Below are positions 53,244-63,556 of a stretch of DNA of 64,000 nt, in pieces. This stretch comes from Sphingomonadales bacterium 39-57-19. GTDB taxonomy: Bacteria > Pseudomonadota > Alphaproteobacteria > Sphingomonadales > Sphingomonadaceae. Positions within the stretch are counted from its first letter, which is position 1; each line of letters opens with the position of its first letter. The position numbers were made by a program, and so were the translations under genes. Under the pieces are notes generated by a model that did not search any database, was not told the DNA's origin, and saw nothing but the letters and a program-made list of their open reading frames with translations. The stretch covers positions 124,001 to 188,000 of the forward strand of contig NCJG01000001.1 in NCBI GenBank assembly GCA_002282385.1, given 5' to 3'.

Positions 53244-54914
53244 ATGATGTTATCCGATCCATCTCGTAAATACCGTGCATTCCCACAAGTTGATCTGCCC
53301 GATCGTCAATGGCCAAATCGTACAATAGACGCACCGCCACGTTGGCTTTCGACCGACCTGCGCGATGGCAATCAGGCGCTGATCGACCCGATGGGCGCCG
53401 AGAAAAAGCGCCGCTTTTTTGATCTTCTCCTGAAAGTGGGCGTGAAGGAAATCGAAGTTGGTTTCCCAAGCTCCGGCGCGACAGATTTCGATTTTATCCG
53501 TGGTTTGGTCGATAGCGGAAGCATCCCCGATGATGTGACGATCCAGAGCCTGACGCAGTCGCGGCGCGACCTTATTGAGAAAACGTTCGAAAGCATGGCG
53601 GGCGCACCGCGTGCGATCGTGCATCTGTATAATGCCGTCAGCCCCGCTTGGCGCGACATTGTCTTTAACCTCGACAAAGCGGGCGTGAAGGCCATCGCGG
53701 TTGAAGGCGCGCATATGTTGATGGAGCAAGCCGCGCGCTTCCCCGAAACCGATTGGCATTTTGAATATAGCCCCGAAACCTTCTCCACTGCCGAGCTCGA
53801 ATTCAGCCTTGAGGTGAGCGAAGCCGTGATGGAGGTTTTGAAACCGACCGCTGCCAAGCCACTGATCCTGAATTTGCCCGCCACCATCGAAGCCGCGATG
53901 CCCAATGTATATGCGGACCAGATCGAATGGATGTGCAAACATATCAGCGCGCGTGATGCTGTCGTCATCAGCCTGCATCCGCATAATGACCGGGGCAGTG
54001 GCATCGCCGCGGCGGAACTTGGCCTGTTGGCGGGCGGCGACCGGATCGAAGGTTGCCTGTTCGGCAATGGCGAACGCACGGGCAATGTCGACCTCGTTAC
54101 GCTGGCGCTGAATATGTATACGCAAGGGCTGAACCCTGGCCTTGATTTCAGCAATATCGATGAAGTCATTCAGACCGTTGAATATTGCAATCAACTGCCG
54201 GTTCATCCGCGTCACCCATATGCCGGTGAATTGGTGTTCACGGCCTTTTCGGGATCGCACCAAGACGCCATTAAGAAAGGTTTTGCCGCCCACGAACGGC
54301 AAAATGACGAAATCTGGCGGGTTCCTTATCTGCCGATCGATCCAGCGGATTTGGGCCGGTCATACGAAGCCGTCATCCGCGTGAATTCGCAAAGCGGCAA
54401 GGGCGGTGTCGCCTGGGTTATCGAGCAGGACCACGGCCTCAAACTGCCGAAGCGTATGCAGGCTAATTTTTCCACGACGGTGCAGGAATTGTCCGACACC
54501 ACTGGCCGTGAATTGACCAGCGCCGATATCTGGGAAGCGTTTGAAAAGCGCTATCATCTGAAAGGTGAAGGGCGCTTCCGGTTGCTCGACTTCCGCGAAA
54601 GCCAAAGCCAGCGTCAACTGGATGAGCGTATCTTCGCGGGCAACATCCGCATCGATGGCGTCGAGCAAAGCGTGAGCGGTCGCGGCAATGGACTTATCTC
54701 AAGCCTTGCCAATGCCCTTGAGGAGGCTCTTGGGGGCCCGCTGGACATCATTGACTATAGCGAGCACGCAATCGGCCACGGTACCGACGCACGCGCCGCT
54801 GCCTATGTTGAGTGCCGGGTTGGCGATGGGCCGATTTTGTTTGGTGTCGGGATCAGCAGGGATGTCGCAACCGCGTCCGTTCGGGCGATTTTGAGTGCCG
54901 CTAACGGCGCGTAA
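53244..54914 (+). CDS. leuA: 2-isopropylmalate synthase
   Basis: First step of leucine synthesis: condenses acetyl-CoA with 2-oxoisovalerate. The 556-residue protein is the longer type 2 form, starting with ...[20 protein letters not shown] and showing [20 protein letters not shown] (metal-binding histidines) and [22 protein letters not shown]-terminal LeuA dimer/regulatory domain (about 430-556) is the site of leucine feedback inhibition. The start ATGATG has no strong ribosome-binding site. Confidence 0.95.
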   Translation: MMLSDPSRKYRAFPQVDLPDRQWPNRTIDAPPRWLSTDLRDGNQALIDPMGAEKKRRFFDLLLKVGVKEIEVGFPSSGATDFDFIRGLVDSGSIPDDVTIQSLTQSRRDLIEKTFESMAGAPRAIVHLYNAVSPAWRDIVFNLDKAGVKAIAVEGAHMLMEQAARFPETDWHFEYSPETFSTAELEFSLEVSEAVMEVLKPTAAKPLILNLPATIEAAMPNVYADQIEWMCKHISARDAVVISLHPHNDRGSGIAAAELGLLAGGDRIEGCLFGNGERTGNVDLVTLALNMYTQGLNPGLDFSNIDEVIQTVEYCNQLPVHPRHPYAGELVFTAFSGSHQDAIKKGFAAHERQNDEIWRVPYLPIDPADLGRSYEAVIRVNSQSGKGGVAWVIEQDHGLKLPKRMQANFSTTVQELSDTTGRELTSADIWEAFEKRYHLKGEGRFRLLDFRESQSQRQLDERIFAGNIRIDGVEQSVSGRGNGLISSLANALEEALGGPLDIIDYSEHAIGHGTDARAAAYVECRVGDGPILFGVGISRDVATASVRAILSAANGA

Positions 54915-54923
54915 GTCGATCTA

Positions 54924-54955
54924 AGGTGGGCGTGCATGAAAAATCACGCCCACCT
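54924..54955 (+). terminator. Hairpin after leuA, no T-run
   Basis: AGGTGGGCGTG (54924-54934) and CACGCCCACCT (54945-54955) form a perfect 11-bp stem with a ten-base loop, starting nine bases after the leuA stop. No U-tract follows, so termination strength is uncertain. Confidence 0.55.
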
Positions 54956-55054
54956 AACCTTACGTAATGGCTTGTTCCGTGCCAGCCATTTGACAGCCGC
55001 AATGTGCAGGCGCTAACCCACCGTTAAATGCTCAATTAACAAGGGATTCGGCGC

Positions 55055-56026
55055 ATGGCACTTCCGGCAATTTTCGACAATCTTCGTCTTCCGGTGATTG
55101 GATCGCCGCTTTTTATCGTTTCAGGCCCAGAGCTGGTGATTGCACAATGCAAGGCCGGTGTTGTCGGTTCATTCCCAGCGCTCAATGCACGTCCAGCCAG
55201 CCAGCTGGACGAATGGTTGCATCAGATCACCGAAGAACTCGCCGCACATAACCGCGATAATCCCACGCGCCCTGCCGCGCCTTATGCCGTGAACCAGATC
55301 GTGCATAAGTCAAACAACCGGTTGCAGGAAGATTTGGCCGTCTGCGCGAAATGGCAGGTTCCCATCACGATCACGTCGCTTGGCGCGCAGGAAGAACTGA
55401 ACCAAGCCGTACACAGCTGGGGCGGTATTGCGTTTCATGACGTTATCAATGACCGTTTCGCGCACAAGGCAATCGAGAAGGGCGCCGATGGTCTTATTCC
55501 CGTTGCTGCAGGCGCTGGCGGACATGCTGGCGTAACCTCACCTTTCGCATTGATGCGCGAAATTCGTGAGTGGTTTGATGGCCCAGTGGCCTTGTCCGGA
55601 TCGATTGCACACGGTGCGTCCGTTTTGGCAGCGCAAGCCATGGGTGCAGACTTTGGCTATATCGGCAGCGCTTTCATCGCGACGAAGGAAGCCAATGCCG
55701 TTGACGGCTACAAAGACAACATCGTTGAAGCAAAAGCTTCCGACATTGTTTACTCGGACCTGTTTACCGGCGTGAGCGGCAATTACCTGCGCCAGTCGAT
55801 CGAACGCGCAGGGATGGATCCCAACAATCTGCCAAAGGGCGATATTTCCACAATGAACTTTGGTTCGGGCGGCAATAGCGAAGCCAAGGCTTGGAAGGAT
55901 ATCTGGGGTTCAGGCCAAGGTATCGGCGCGATCAAGGAAGTGCAAACCGTGGCACAATTTATTGATCAGCTTGAGGCAGAGTATCGCGCAGCCAAGGTTG
56001 CTTTGGATGCAGCTTTCCGCGGCTAA
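55055..56026 (+). CDS. Nitronate monooxygenase (2-nitropropane dioxygenase family)
   Basis: An FMN-dependent TIM-barrel enzyme of 323 residues. LPVIGSPLFIVSGPELVIAQ at the N-terminus, then VVGSFPALNARP, DGLIPVAAGAGGHAGVTSPF and GADFGYIGSAFIATKEA are the flavin-phosphate elements. These enzymes oxidise propionate 3-nitronate or related nitroalkanes and protect metabolism. A strong terminator ends the transcript, and there is no operon partner. Confidence 0.92.
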   Translation: MALPAIFDNLRLPVIGSPLFIVSGPELVIAQCKAGVVGSFPALNARPASQLDEWLHQITEELAAHNRDNPTRPAAPYAVNQIVHKSNNRLQEDLAVCAKWQVPITITSLGAQEELNQAVHSWGGIAFHDVINDRFAHKAIEKGADGLIPVAAGAGGHAGVTSPFALMREIREWFDGPVALSGSIAHGASVLAAQAMGADFGYIGSAFIATKEANAVDGYKDNIVEAKASDIVYSDLFTGVSGNYLRQSIERAGMDPNNLPKGDISTMNFGSGGNSEAKAWKDIWGSGQGIGAIKEVQTVAQFIDQLEAEYRAAKVALDAAFRG

Positions 56027-56067
56027 TTATATCCCCGACATGGCGTAGCCAGCAATATATGCATATG

Positions 56068-56129
56068 ACGCCGCAAAGGCACAAGGCGAGGAAAACTTCC
56101 CCTTTGTGCTTTTGCGGCGTTTTATTTTT
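56068..56129 (+). terminator. Rho-independent terminator after the nitronate monooxygenase gene
   Basis: A long imperfect stem, ACGCCGCAAAGGCACAAGG (56068-56086) against CCTTTGTGCTTTTGCGGCGT (56101-56120), is followed by TTTATTTTT. It begins about 40 bases after the stop codon. Confidence 0.88.
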
Positions 56130-56134
56130 GATCG

Positions 56135-56764
56135 TTAGCTCGCCTTTTCAAAGGCGACGCTGATATCCAAGATAACGTCATCCGAAATCATCGGAACGGC
56201 ATAGCTAATGCCAAATTCGCTGCGTTTGATGACAGAGGTGGCATGAAAGCCGACGGTTGGTTTTTTATTGAACGGATTGTTGCCAGCACCTGAAAAGGTC
56301 GTATCGAGCACGACTGGCTTGGTGACGCCGTTCAGCGTTAGGTTACCCGTGATTTTGGCTGTCGTGCCCTTGGCGACCACGCTGGTGGATACAAACTTTG
56401 CGTCCGCTGGCGCTGGGCCGAAAAAGTCCGCTTTGCCGCCTTCTTTGCCAGCACGGAGCAAATGGCCCGTGAGGCCCGCGCTCGCGGTTGTGACTTTGCC
56501 TATAGGAATAGTGATATCGACCGTTGAAGCGTTTGGCTTTGCAGGGTCCAGAACCAATGTCCCCGTCGCATCGCCGAAGATGCCAAAATAGTCGTTGAAA
56601 CCGAAATGGCTAACCCGCCAGCCGATCAGCGTGTGTCCGGGATCGGTGTTGTACGTTCCTGCGGTCACGCGCGTGACATCCACTGCGCCGGGGGTTTGTG
56701 GTGCGCTCTGTGCGATGAGCGGGACAGCAGCGAAGAGGGGAAGGGCACATAAAAGCTTACGCAT
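56135..56764 (-). CDS. YceI family periplasmic protein
   Basis: The 209-residue protein has a signal peptide (MRKLLCALPLFAAVPLIAQS) and a lipocalin-like YceI domain that binds polyisoprenoid-type lipids. Marks are AGTYNTDPGHTLIGWRVSHF, then TVDITIPIGKVTT and, toward the end, HATSVIKRSEFGISYAVPMI. A start at 56764 with GGAG upstream is preferred; the frame goes on to 56797, but that part lies in the ilvC terminator. Many relatives are stress-induced. Confidence 0.9.
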   Translation of the reverse strand: MRKLLCALPLFAAVPLIAQSAPQTPGAVDVTRVTAGTYNTDPGHTLIGWRVSHFGFNDYFGIFGDATGTLVLDPAKPNASTVDITIPIGKVTTASAGLTGHLLRAGKEGGKADFFGPAPADAKFVSTSVVAKGTTAKITGNLTLNGVTKPVVLDTTFSGAGNNPFNKKPTVGFHATSVIKRSEFGISYAVPMISDDVILDISVAFEKAS

Positions 56765-56782
56765 AAAATTGCTCCAGACATG

Positions 56783-56817
56783 AAAAAGGGGAGGCACCAG
56801 TGTCGATGCCTCCCCTT
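56783..56817 (-). terminator. Rho-independent terminator after ilvC
   Basis: On the minus strand GGGGAGGCA (complement arm at 56807-56815) pairs with TGCCTCCCC (complement of 56788-56796) across ten bases, extended by AA/TT to 11 bp and followed by TTTTT (complement of 56783-56787). It lies 24 bases after the ilvC stop and ends the ilvBNC transcript. Confidence 0.88.
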
Positions 56818-56840
56818 AAACTGTCAAGATGCGAAGAAGC

Positions 56841-57863
<1,023 letters not shown>

Positions 57864-57884
57864 TTAGTCCTTCTGCTTTGCCGT

Positions 57885-57907
57885 CACCCTGAATGTGTTT
57901 CGGGGTC
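57885..57907. repeat. REP-like palindrome between ilvN and ilvC
   Basis: CACCCTGAATGTGTTTCGGGGT is an imperfect palindrome similar to the CACCCTGAA...TTCAGGGT repeats scattered through alphaproteobacterial genomes. It sits in the 82-base ilvN-ilvC gap. Confidence 0.4.
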
Positions 57908-57942
57908 TTACTTTCAACGGCGTAATATTTTGACGATGAAAT

Positions 57943-58458
57943 TTAGCTGCCTTCGGCTCCGCGCATCAGGCCGACAATTCCGGTTCTGCCGACTTCAACC
58001 AGGCCGACTTCGCGCATCAACGCGACGAACGTGTCGATCTTGTCCGGGCCGCCGGTTATCTCAAAAATGAAGCTGTTGACAGTCGCATCGATCACGCGGG
58101 CACGATAAATATCGGCAAGGCGCATGGCCTCAACCCGTTGGTCACCGGTGCCGCGCACCTTAACCAACGCAAGCTCTCGCTCCACATGGGGGCCGGCCTC
58201 GGTCAGGTCCGTGACCTTATGCACCGGGATAAGGCGCTCACACTGCGCAATGATCTGGTCGATGACCGGTGGTGGCCCGCGGGTGACGATGGTAATCCGG
58301 CTGGTGGTATGATCTTCGCTGATATCGGCAACGGTCAAACTGTCGATGTTGTAACCGCGCGAGGTAAACATGCCCGCGATCCGCGCGAGCGTGCCTGCTT
58401 CGTTATCGACGGTCAGCGTGAGCACATGCCGTTCGGTGAGTTCCTGTTTGATATGCAT
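57943..58458 (-). CDS. ilvN: Acetolactate synthase small (regulatory) subunit
   Basis: The 171-residue protein opens with an ACT domain (VLTLTVDNEAGTLARIAGMF, then RGYNIDSLTVA) that binds valine for feedback inhibition, followed by the ALS_ss C-terminal domain with FEITGGPDKIDTFVALM. It starts on the last base of ilvB and so is translationally coupled to it. Confidence 0.95.
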   Translation of the reverse strand: MHIKQELTERHVLTLTVDNEAGTLARIAGMFTSRGYNIDSLTVADISEDHTTSRITIVTRGPPPVIDQIIAQCERLIPVHKVTDLTEAGPHVERELALVKVRGTGDQRVEAMRLADIYRARVIDATVNSFIFEITGGPDKIDTFVALMREVGLVEVGRTGIVGLMRGAEGS

Positions 58459-60218
58459 TATACGAGCGCCTTTGCTTCGTCGTCCATCGTCCCTGATACT
58501 TCATCGGAATGCAGGATCATGTCCGTATGGGCTGCGCCTGACGGTATCATCGGGAAGCAATTTGAGGTTTTGTGCACGCGGCAGTCGAACATCACCGGGC
58601 CGTCATAGGCAAGCATTTCGGCTATGGCCTCATCCAGCTTGGCTGGGTCACTGCAACGGATGCCTTTCCATCCATAAGCTTCGGCCAGCGCCACAAAATC
58701 GGGCAAGCTGTCTGAATAGCTCTCCGAGAAACGGCTTTCATAGGTCAGCTCTTGCCACTGGCGGACCATGCCCATCCATTCGTTGTTCAGGATGAAGACT
58801 TTGACCGGCAAACGATATTGGGTCGCGGTTGCCATTTCCTGAATATTCATCTGGATCGATGCTTCGCCGGCGATATCGATAACCAGCGCGTCCGGATTAC
58901 CCATTTGTGCACCGACCGCTGCGGGCAGGCCATAGCCCATGGTTCCCAAGCCGCCGCTGGTGAGCCATTTGTTCGGGGCATCAAAATGGAAATGCTGTGC
59001 CGCCCACATTTGGTGCTGCCCAACTTCCGTCGTGATGATCGGCGATTTGTCTTTGGTGGCCGCGAACAAACGTTCAATCGCATATTGCGGCATGATTTCC
59101 TGCGTGCTGTCAGCGTAGCTGAGGCAGTCGACTGCGCGCCAGCCTTTGATACGTGCCCACCAGTCATCCAACGCCGCGGCTTTATATTTACGGCCTTTCC
59201 ACACTTCGATCATTTGCCGCATCGCCGCGCCCACATCCGCCACGATGGGCAGATCAACGCGTACCGTTTTGTTGATTGAACTGCGGTCTATATCGATATG
59301 GATTTTGATGCTGTCGGGTGAAAAGGCATCCAGGCGACCTGTGACACGGTCGTCGAAACGCGCGCCTAGGCATAGCATCACGTCGCACTGGTTCATCGCC
59401 ATATTGGCTTCATATGTGCCATGCATGCCAAGCATACCCAGCCATGCGTCGCCGGAGGCAGGATATGCGCCAAGACCCATGAGGGTTGATGTGACGGGCG
59501 CGCCGCACAGTTCGGCGAGCTCGCGCAGGGCTGCGCTTGCATCGGGTCCGGAATTAATGACGCCGCCGCCGGTATAGAGGATCGGCGCCTTCGCATTGGC
59601 CAACAGCTCAACCGCGCGGTTGATTTCGGCGTAATCGGCTTCACCCGCAGGGTTAAACCGCGATGACGTTGCGCGCTTTACGTCGGTGGATGTCGTCGCA
59701 ACCTGAACGTTTTTCGGAATGTCGATGACAACGGGGCCAGGGCGTCCCTTGGTCGCGATGGCAAATGCCTCACGCACTGTGGATGCGAGGTCCGCGGGAT
59801 CTTTCACAAGATAATTGTGCTTCGAACAGTGGCGCGTGATGCCCACCGTGTCCGCTTCCTGAAACGCGTCCGAGCCGATCAAGTTGGTGGCAACTTGTCC
59901 CGTCAGAACAATAAGCGGAATGGAATCCATGAAGGCATCCGCAATGCCGGTGACGGCATTGGTCGCGCCAGGGCCTGACGTGACCAGCACGACGCCCGGC
60001 TTGCCCGTCGAACGCGCGTAACCTTCTGCGGCATGCGCAGCGCCGGCTTCGTGACGGACGAGGACGTGACGGATTTTCTTATGCTGAAAGAGCGCGTCAT
60101 AAATCGGCAGAACTGCGCCGCCGGGATACCCGAATACGGTGTCCACACCCTGTTCGATCAAGGTATCGATCAAAATTTCTGCGCCGGATTTTTCGGGCAC
60201 TGCAAAGTCCTCACTCAT
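58458..60218 (-). CDS. ilvB: Acetolactate synthase large (catalytic) subunit
   Basis: ThDP- and FAD-dependent enzyme of 586 residues. The activating glutamate is in VLVRHEAGAAHAAEGYAR, and FAD-domain motifs include GLGAYPASGDAWLGMLGMHG. The magnesium/ThDP motif reads AGEASIQMN...LNNEWMGMVRQWQ, with glutamate where E. coli has the aspartate of GDG. It is first in the ilvBNC operon, with its own promoter in the gap after miaA. Confidence 0.96.
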   Translation of the reverse strand: MSEDFAVPEKSGAEILIDTLIEQGVDTVFGYPGGAVLPIYDALFQHKKIRHVLVRHEAGAAHAAEGYARSTGKPGVVLVTSGPGATNAVTGIADAFMDSIPLIVLTGQVATNLIGSDAFQEADTVGITRHCSKHNYLVKDPADLASTVREAFAIATKGRPGPVVIDIPKNVQVATTSTDVKRATSSRFNPAGEADYAEINRAVELLANAKAPILYTGGGVINSGPDASAALRELAELCGAPVTSTLMGLGAYPASGDAWLGMLGMHGTYEANMAMNQCDVMLCLGARFDDRVTGRLDAFSPDSIKIHIDIDRSSINKTVRVDLPIVADVGAAMRQMIEVWKGRKYKAAALDDWWARIKGWRAVDCLSYADSTQEIMPQYAIERLFAATKDKSPIITTEVGQHQMWAAQHFHFDAPNKWLTSGGLGTMGYGLPAAVGAQMGNPDALVIDIAGEASIQMNIQEMATATQYRLPVKVFILNNEWMGMVRQWQELTYESRFSESYSDSLPDFVALAEAYGWKGIRCSDPAKLDEAIAEMLAYDGPVMFDCRVHKTSNCFPMIPSGAAHTDMILHSDEVSGTMDDEAKALV

Positions 60219-60266
60219 TATGAAACTGCCCTATGTTGCAGCGCAACACAGTAGGCAAGAGCGGGC

Positions 60267-60295
60267 TAGCTAAAGATTACAAAATGACATGTCAA
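60267..60295 (-). promoter_or_regulatory. Promoter of the ilvBNC operon
   Basis: On the minus strand TTGACA (complement of 60290-60295), a 17-base spacer and TAGCTA (complement of 60267-60272) lie 49 bases before the ilvB ATG. The -35 is perfect, the -10 weak. The leader is too short for a typical attenuator. Confidence 0.55.
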
Positions 60296-60301
60296 CGATA
60301 A

Positions 60302-61204
60302 TCATTGAAATATTGTTTCAAAATAACGCCTATTTGAATCATTTATTTCATCGACGATACGAGGCCATGCGGCGGGGGCTTGGTTCCTGAACCAGGTAAA
60401 CTGCCGCTTTGCATATTGGCGGGTCGCAATTTGGCCGCGTTCAATGGCTTCTGCCTCTGACATAGTGCCGCCAAGAAGCGCAGCGATCTCTGGAACGCCG
60501 ATGGCCCGCATGATTGGCGCATCGTGCGGCATTTGCTGCGCCAATAAGGCTTCAACTTCCTGAATAGCACCGCTGTGCAACATCTGTTCGAACCGCATGT
60601 CGCACCGCTGATATAGCCATTCACGCGGTGGCAAGAGGAGGAGGGGGTGCAGCGAGATGTCTTGCGCGATGCCGCCCGTCTTGATTTTACGCCATTCGCT
60701 GATGCTGCGGCCAGTGCCCTCAATAACCTCAAGCGCGCGGGTGATACGGATGATGTCTGCGGGGCCTATTGTCGCGGCCATATCGGGGTCGAGCTTTTGG
60801 AGCGCCGCATAAGCTTGTGCGACCGGCAATGCCCGAATGCGGGCGCGCAATTCCGGGTCGATGTCGGGTATGGGCGCAATGCCATCGAGTAATGTCTGGA
60901 TATATAGACCACTTCCACCGACCAATACGGGCAGCGCGCCTGCGTCATGCGCTTCGTCAATCGCGTCTTTCGCATCATTGGCCCAGCGTGCCGCCGAACA
61001 ATGCGTTTGGCCGTCCAGATATCCGAATAAACGGTGCGGCGCGCTGCGTTGTTCGCTTTCGGTTGGTTGGGCGCTGAGTATCGGTAGGTCGGAATAAACT
61101 TGCGCGCTATCGGCATTTATAATCACGACATTGCGCGACTTCGCCAATTGCAGCGCTAATGCTGTCTTGCCGCTTGCGGTTGGACCCGCAATAAGCGCGA
61201 CCAT
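60302..61204 (-). CDS. miaA: MiaA, tRNA dimethylallyltransferase
   Basis: Makes i6A37 in tRNA, the substrate of MiaB at 4-5 kb. From the ATG at 61202-61204 the protein has 300 residues with the P-loop GPTASGKTALA (7-17), NADSAQVYSDLPI, PHRLFGYLD and VGGSGLYIQTLLDGI. The frame stays open to 61801, but the extra part overlaps serB. Another ATG at 61228 is possible but would overlap the serB start. Divergent to serB with only 16 bases between the starts. Confidence 0.95.
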   Translation of the reverse strand: MVALIAGPTASGKTALALQLAKSRNVVIINADSAQVYSDLPILSAQPTESEQRSAPHRLFGYLDGQTHCSAARWANDAKDAIDEAHDAGALPVLVGGSGLYIQTLLDGIAPIPDIDPELRARIRALPVAQAYAALQKLDPDMAATIGPADIIRITRALEVIEGTGRSISEWRKIKTGGIAQDISLHPLLLLPPREWLYQRCDMRFEQMLHSGAIQEVEALLAQQMPHDAPIMRAIGVPEIAALLGGTMSEAEAIERGQIATRQYAKRQFTWFRNQAPAAWPRIVDEINDSNRRYFETIFQ

Positions 61205-61220
61205 CTTTTTAGGATTCGAA

Positions 61221-62111
61221 ATGCCCATCTTAACCCTGATAGCAGCAGATTCTTTGGAAAGCGGCATTATTTCAGAAGCCTGCGACCGATTGGCTGCACA
61301 TAAATGTGTTCCAGCGACCACGGACTGGCTTGCGGAGGGCAAGGCCGTGGACATAGTTTTTGACGGCACGCTGGCGCATGCGCGCACTGCGGTTGCAACC
61401 CTCGAAGATCGCGTCGATGTCGTCGTCCAATATGAAGAGCAACGGCGCAAAATGCTGTTGGTTTCCGACATGGATAGCACGATGATTACCGTCGAATGTA
61501 TCGATGAGTTGGCCGACTTTGCCGGAATAAAGCCCGAAATCGCCGCAATTACCGAGCGGGCGATGGCTGGGGAGTTGGACTTTGCCGAAGCGTTAAAGGC
61601 GCGGGTTGCGTTGCTGGCTGGGCTTGATGCCGACATGATCCAGCAATGCCTGCACGAACGCGTCCGTCCTATGCCCGGGGCGGAGACATTGGTGCGCACC
61701 ATGACCGCATGGGGCGCGCATGCCGTGCTGGTATCGGGTGGCTTTACCAGTTTCACAGGCCCGGTTGCGGCCATGCTCGGCTTTGCAGAGGTGCATGCCA
61801 ATGTCCTTGAAATTGAACAGGGGCGTCTGACGGGACGTCTCGCCGCGGATATTGTCGATGCGGCGACAAAGCGGCAGGTGCTTCAATCCGCGGCAGGGAC
61901 GTTGGGATTAGGCCTGAACTCCGCGCTCGCCGTAGGTGACGGCGCCAATGACATGCCGATGATCGCAGAGGCCGTATCGGCCGAAGGCCTTGGCGTGGGC
62001 TATCATCCACGACCGCAACTTGCGGCCGCAGCCAATTTTGCGGTGCGCCATAATGATCTGACTGCGCTCCTTTTTGCGCAGGGCATTAAACCCGATGCAT
62101 GGGCGCGCTGA
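61221..62111 (+). CDS. serB: Phosphoserine phosphatase
   Basis: Last step of serine synthesis. The 296-residue protein starts at 61221; the frame extends to 61131, inside miaA. An N-terminal ACT-like part (1-75) is followed by the HAD core: nucleophile Asp83 and Asp85 in VSDMDSTMI, GGFTSFTGPVA, and AVGDGANDMPMI binding magnesium. It is divergent to miaA and followed by the SodC lipoprotein gene. Confidence 0.95.
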   Translation: MPILTLIAADSLESGIISEACDRLAAHKCVPATTDWLAEGKAVDIVFDGTLAHARTAVATLEDRVDVVVQYEEQRRKMLLVSDMDSTMITVECIDELADFAGIKPEIAAITERAMAGELDFAEALKARVALLAGLDADMIQQCLHERVRPMPGAETLVRTMTAWGAHAVLVSGGFTSFTGPVAAMLGFAEVHANVLEIEQGRLTGRLAADIVDAATKRQVLQSAAGTLGLGLNSALAVGDGANDMPMIAEAVSAEGLGVGYHPRPQLAAAANFAVRHNDLTALLFAQGIKPDAWAR

Positions 62112-62184
62112 GTAAGTGAAACACATTGAGCGGCTTAGGGTTGATGTTATGATGCCCCATTCCGTTTTTCTATAGGAGCATAAT

Positions 62185-62724
62185 ATGCGTGCATTTCTGC
62201 CTGTTCTACTCATCCCGGTCCTCGCGAGCTGTGCGACGCTTATGCCAACAAAGGCCGGTGAAGCGTCGGAAGTCATCACGGCTGAGCTTGCGCGGGGAGA
62301 TGGCAGCCGGGCAGGCGTTGCAACGATATCGCGGCGCGGGGACGGCCTGTTCCTAAGCCTATCCGCCGAAGCGCCTGCAGAGGGAACATTTGGCATGCAC
62401 CTCCACGCGGTGGGAACATGCCAAGGACCCGATTTTACGTCTGCCGGACCACATTGGAACCCCGAGATGAAACAACATGGCCTGGATAATCCAATGGGCG
62501 CGCACCATGGCGATTTGCCAAATGTAACGGCTGGCGCTGACCGCAAAATAACATTGGAATTTAAATTGCCCGATTTTGCGATTTCAGGACCTGCCGGGCT
62601 GCTGGATGCCGACGGTGGTGCGTTGGTGATCCACGAAAAGGCCGATGACTACAAAACAGACCCCAGCGGGAACAGCGGCAAACGGATCATTTGCGGTGTC
62701 TTCAAATCCGGTAACGGCAGCTGA
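62185..62724 (+). CDS. sodC: Cu/Zn superoxide dismutase lipoprotein (SodC)
   Basis: Periplasmic, probably lipid-anchored: the signal ends in the lipobox L-A-S-C (Cys16). All metal ligands are visible in the 179-residue protein: H-L-H in FGMHLHAVGTC, PHWNP, QHG, HHGDLPN and ALVIHEKADD, with the substrate-guiding arginine in GKRIICGV. A ribosome-binding site TAGGAG lies upstream. It converges on the L,D-transpeptidase gene with a two-base gap. Confidence 0.93.
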   Translation: MRAFLPVLLIPVLASCATLMPTKAGEASEVITAELARGDGSRAGVATISRRGDGLFLSLSAEAPAEGTFGMHLHAVGTCQGPDFTSAGPHWNPEMKQHGLDNPMGAHHGDLPNVTAGADRKITLEFKLPDFAISGPAGLLDADGGALVIHEKADDYKTDPSGNSGKRIICGVFKSGNGS

Positions 62725-62726
62725 AA

Positions 62727-63356
62727 CTACACTTTATCTGCATATAGAAGGCAGCCGGGGGCCACGCGTTCCAAAATGACGTTGATGTCATTTTTGGCGA
62801 AGGCAAAACAACCCTGGCTGCGGCCAATCTTGCCCTGATCATGGATAAGTGACTGGTTCACATACCATGCCGGATGAATAACGATCGCGCGTGCTTCGGC
62901 TTGGTCATTCTGCGGATCCAAACCAATGAGCCGGCGAGACTCCCCATATTGCCCGATATAGGTGTCGCTGACGAGGTAACTGCCAGCCGATGTCGCTTCT
63001 GAACCATGGACGTTTGAGAAATTCTGCACCCATCCACTATGGCTAGGGTCGGACCCTTTTCCATGCGCCACCAAATAATGCGCGGATGAACCGTTCCGTA
63101 AATCGACGATGTAAAAACGAGGGTCGCGTGACGGTTTCGAAAAATCGGCAATAGCAATGAGATCGTGATTGCGAATGCGGCTTTTGTGCGTGTCCAGCGC
63201 AGCTTTGGCGCGACTGAGCAGTAAAGGTGGAACAGACCCGGCGCTGTTATTACCGGTTCCCGGGGCGAAAACGATATCTGTCGCCGTCGAGGGCGCAGCA
63301 AGCAAGCTGGCACCGGCAATGGCGGATTGAATAAAATGTCTGCGACCAATGATCAT
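62727..63356 (-). CDS. Murein L,D-transpeptidase catalytic domain family protein (YkuD_2)
   Basis: The 209-residue protein starts at 63356 with a Tat-like N-terminus, GRRHFIQSAIAGASLLAA. The catalytic domain shows YLVAHGKGSDPSHSG, HPAWYVNQ (His161) and GRSQGCFAF with the catalytic Cys183, as in the YkuD_2 group. Expected to cut or form 3-3 peptidoglycan cross-links or act on other murein bonds in the periplasm. The open frame to 63437 does not show extra features. Confidence 0.88.
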   Translation of the reverse strand: MIIGRRHFIQSAIAGASLLAAPSTATDIVFAPGTGNNSAGSVPPLLLSRAKAALDTHKSRIRNHDLIAIADFSKPSRDPRFYIVDLRNGSSAHYLVAHGKGSDPSHSGWVQNFSNVHGSEATSAGSYLVSDTYIGQYGESRRLIGLDPQNDQAEARAIVIHPAWYVNQSLIHDQGKIGRSQGCFAFAKNDINVILERVAPGCLLYADKV

Positions 63357-63556
63357 GACAATGAGATAGGGACGAACGTTTGCAAGCGACAGTGGCCCAC
63401 AGGCGTTTCGACGCAAAACTAGGACAGTTAACCTCATTGCTGCCGAAGTTGTTTTTACGGATTGCAGCGAAATTCACATCGAATTCATCTGAGTTGTTTG
63501 CTAAGATGCCTGAAATGCAGTGTGTTGCTGTATCTTGAGGGTTTAAAGCCAATTCC

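Noticed and set aside
61205..61801. Long N-terminal extension of the miaA frame
   Set aside because: It lies antisense to serB, is Ser/Ala/Thr-rich in the way of shadow frames, and MiaA starts at its P-loop region as usual.
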